Below, one piece after another: positions 6,506 through 7,458 of a stretch of DNA of 7,458 nt (the first letter of the stretch is position 1; each line of letters starts with the position of its first letter). Source of the stretch: Candidatus Fischerbacteria bacterium RBG_13_37_8 (GTDB taxonomy: Bacteria > Acidobacteriota > HRBIN11 > MFGW01). Both the position numbers and the translations under genes were made by a program. The stretch lies in contig MFGW01000045.1 of the NCBI GenBank assembly GCA_001780385.1, positions 1 through 7,458 of the forward strand, written 5' to 3'. The notes under the pieces were generated by a model, which did not search any database, had not been told where the DNA came from, and saw only the letters and a list, made by a program, of their open reading frames with translations.

Positions 6506-6570
6506 TAGGGACTAGGGACTAGGGACTAGGGAATAGGGACTAGGGACTAGGGACTAGGGAATAGGGACTA
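6506..6570. repeat. Tandem heptamer array TAGGGAC/TAGGGAA, nine units
   Basis: Nine contiguous 7-bp units run from 6506 to 6568, followed by TA. The order of variants is C-C-C-A-C-C-C-A-C at the last base, so a 28-bp higher-order unit (three TAGGGAC plus one TAGGGAA) is repeated twice with a ninth unit after it. Nine GGG runs at 7-bp spacing on the plus strand, with 4-nt loops, satisfy the sequence rule for G-quadruplex formation. Tandem heptamers of this kind are known from some bacteria, for example the STRR repeats of cyanobacteria. The array sits between the DUF4846 gene and the CHAT promoter and could vary in copy number. Confidence 0.95.
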
Positions 6571-6607
6571 ACGAAGCCACCACCAACTTTAAACTTTGAA
6601 CATGTTC

Positions 6608-7458
6608 TCAGGGGAAGTGTTTCAGATGATTTCTGTGAAAGGTCCATTCAGGAGTATGGAGCTGCTCACCAAAATCAATATCATACCAGGGATTAAGTAC
6701 TGAATTATTTGGATTTTTCAGAATATGAATATCCTGTGCGGGCATGTAGCTTTGTGCAAGAAGGAAGATTTTTTTGCTCGTGTTTTTATGTTGTGCCATA
6801 TCTATGACAATAACAGCATGTCCCGGAAAACCTCCCTGGATAAATACATCACCTATTTTCATATCATGACAATTGCTTACCGGTATTAGTTCCTTGCCCA
6901 GGGAATAGCTCCCCGCATAGATAAAGAGATTTGTCAGGTATTTCCTAAAATTGCCATATGAAACATCATGTTGTTGTGATTTCACCCATGTCACTTTATT
7001 TCCTTTAATGACAGGTCTGATTCCTTCACGCCATTTGGAATAATAGGACGTATCTCCGCTGGTAAAATTAAAATGAATATCGTCATACTTTTGTTGAGAG
7101 TAAAGGTATTCTGCACGCAAACGCATAACAGCATCTGCACATTGTTGCAGGTTCGTAGTACCCACATCAATATTAATAACAGCAAAATGTGCTTCCTGAT
7201 TGTATTTCTTATTACCGTTGTAAAGATAAACCGGGGGATTATTTTCTTTTAGAGGGAGGTTACGCAGCCATTCTGCAAAGGTACTGGCTGAGACTGCAAC
7301 TCTTTCATAACCCTCAGGCACTTCAATACGTTTTGCAGCAGATTCTGCCGGTTCGTAATTCTGCAGCCACGAATAAACGTTTTCCTGTGCCCTGATACAT
7401 AGTGCTGAAAGCAAAGTAATCGATAAAATTACCATGAAATTACGTAATGAATAATACA
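6608..7458 (-). CDS. Exported DUF4846-family protein of unknown function, probably 5'-truncated by window edge
   Basis: I recognise the conserved text of the DUF4846 family. Counting from ATG 7435, this includes the WLRNLPLK segment (57-63), LYNG (71-74), LQQCADAVMRLRAEYLY (96-112), GDVFIQGGFPGHAV (195-208), AQSYMPAQDIHILKNP (227-242) and TPEW (261-264). Function is not established to my knowledge. The GDVF...GHAVIVIDMA stretch, with Cys99 and His206, recalls papain-like peptidase or amidase pockets, which is only a resemblance. The N-terminus is a signal peptide (VILSITLLSALCIRAQ), so it is exported. ATG 7435 has no ribosome binding site and no positive charge before the hydrophobic core. 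The frame stays open to the edge and adds Ser-Leu-Arg-Asn-Phe, a better n-region, so the true start is probably beyond 7458. It lies upstream of the CHAT operon on the same strand, 146-153 bp away. Confidence 0.85.
   Translation of the reverse strand, partial: YYSLRNFMVILSITLLSALCIRAQENVYSWLQNYEPAESAAKRIEVPEGYERVAVSASTFAEWLRNLPLKENNPPVYLYNGNKKYNQEAHFAVINIDVGTTNLQQCADAVMRLRAEYLYSQQKYDDIHFNFTSGDTSYYSKWREGIRPVIKGNKVTWVKSQQHDVSYGNFRKYLTNLFIYAGSYSLGKELIPVSNCHDMKIGDVFIQGGFPGHAVIVIDMAQHKNTSKKIFLLAQSYMPAQDIHILKNPNNSVLNPWYDIDFGEQLHTPEWTFHRNHLKHFP

Noticed and set aside
6506..6570. CRISPR array
   Set aside because: The units are 7 bp and contiguous with no spacers, and no cas gene is nearby. It is a simple tandem repeat.
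6571..6607. Terminator after the DUF4846 gene
   Set aside because: The stretch has a small AAGTTT/AAAGTT direct repeat but no stable GC stem and no T-run. No supported terminator is seen.

Overview
The window looks like a chromosomal stretch from a moderately AT-rich Gram-negative bacterium. Several genes encode exported proteins, and there is an ECF sigma factor paired with a single-pass membrane anti-sigma factor. A DUF4846-type lipoprotein/secreted protein, a TPR-CHAT protease-like protein and several kinds of short repeat recall large-genome Bacteroidota-like, Acidobacteriota or Planctomycetota (including anammox) lineages. I cannot assign a phylum from the sequence alone. No rRNA, tRNA, transposase, integrase or CRISPR array is visible.

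Layout. Bases 1-1357 (minus strand) hold the N-terminal 452 residues of a secreted subtilisin-family (S8) protease with an intact Asp/His/Asn/Ser active site; its C-terminus lies off the left edge. A 187-bp divergent intergenic region (1358-1544) contains two perfect short palindromes. A small cupin gene (1545-1892, plus strand) follows. A 94-bp convergent gap carries dispersed-repeat-like sequence. The minus-strand block 6455-1987 then reads, in order of transcription: a 1016-residue exported TPR-CHAT protein, a 173-residue ECF sigma factor, and a 281-residue zinc-finger anti-sigma factor with one membrane helix. Their gaps are 22 and 28 bp, so they are very probably one operon. Upstream lies a 146-bp gap with a GGG-rich array of nine 7-bp units and a good -10 box. 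At the right edge is a DUF4846-family exported protein (6608 to the edge, minus strand), probably cut at its 5' end.

How they may work together. The most interesting unit is TPR-CHAT / sigma / anti-sigma. CHAT domains are caspase-like cysteine peptidases, and both the catalytic His and Cys are present. The CHAT protein carries an export-type N-terminus, while the anti-sigma factor has a cytoplasmic zinc-binding head, one membrane helix, a coiled coil and a periplasmic beta-rich tail. This suggests, as inference only, a protease-triggered transmembrane sigma switch. It would be conceptually parallel to DegS-RseA-sigmaE and to the CRISPR type III-E Csx29(TPR-CHAT)-Csx30-sigma cascade, but without CRISPR components. 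All gaps between genes are shorter than 300 bp.
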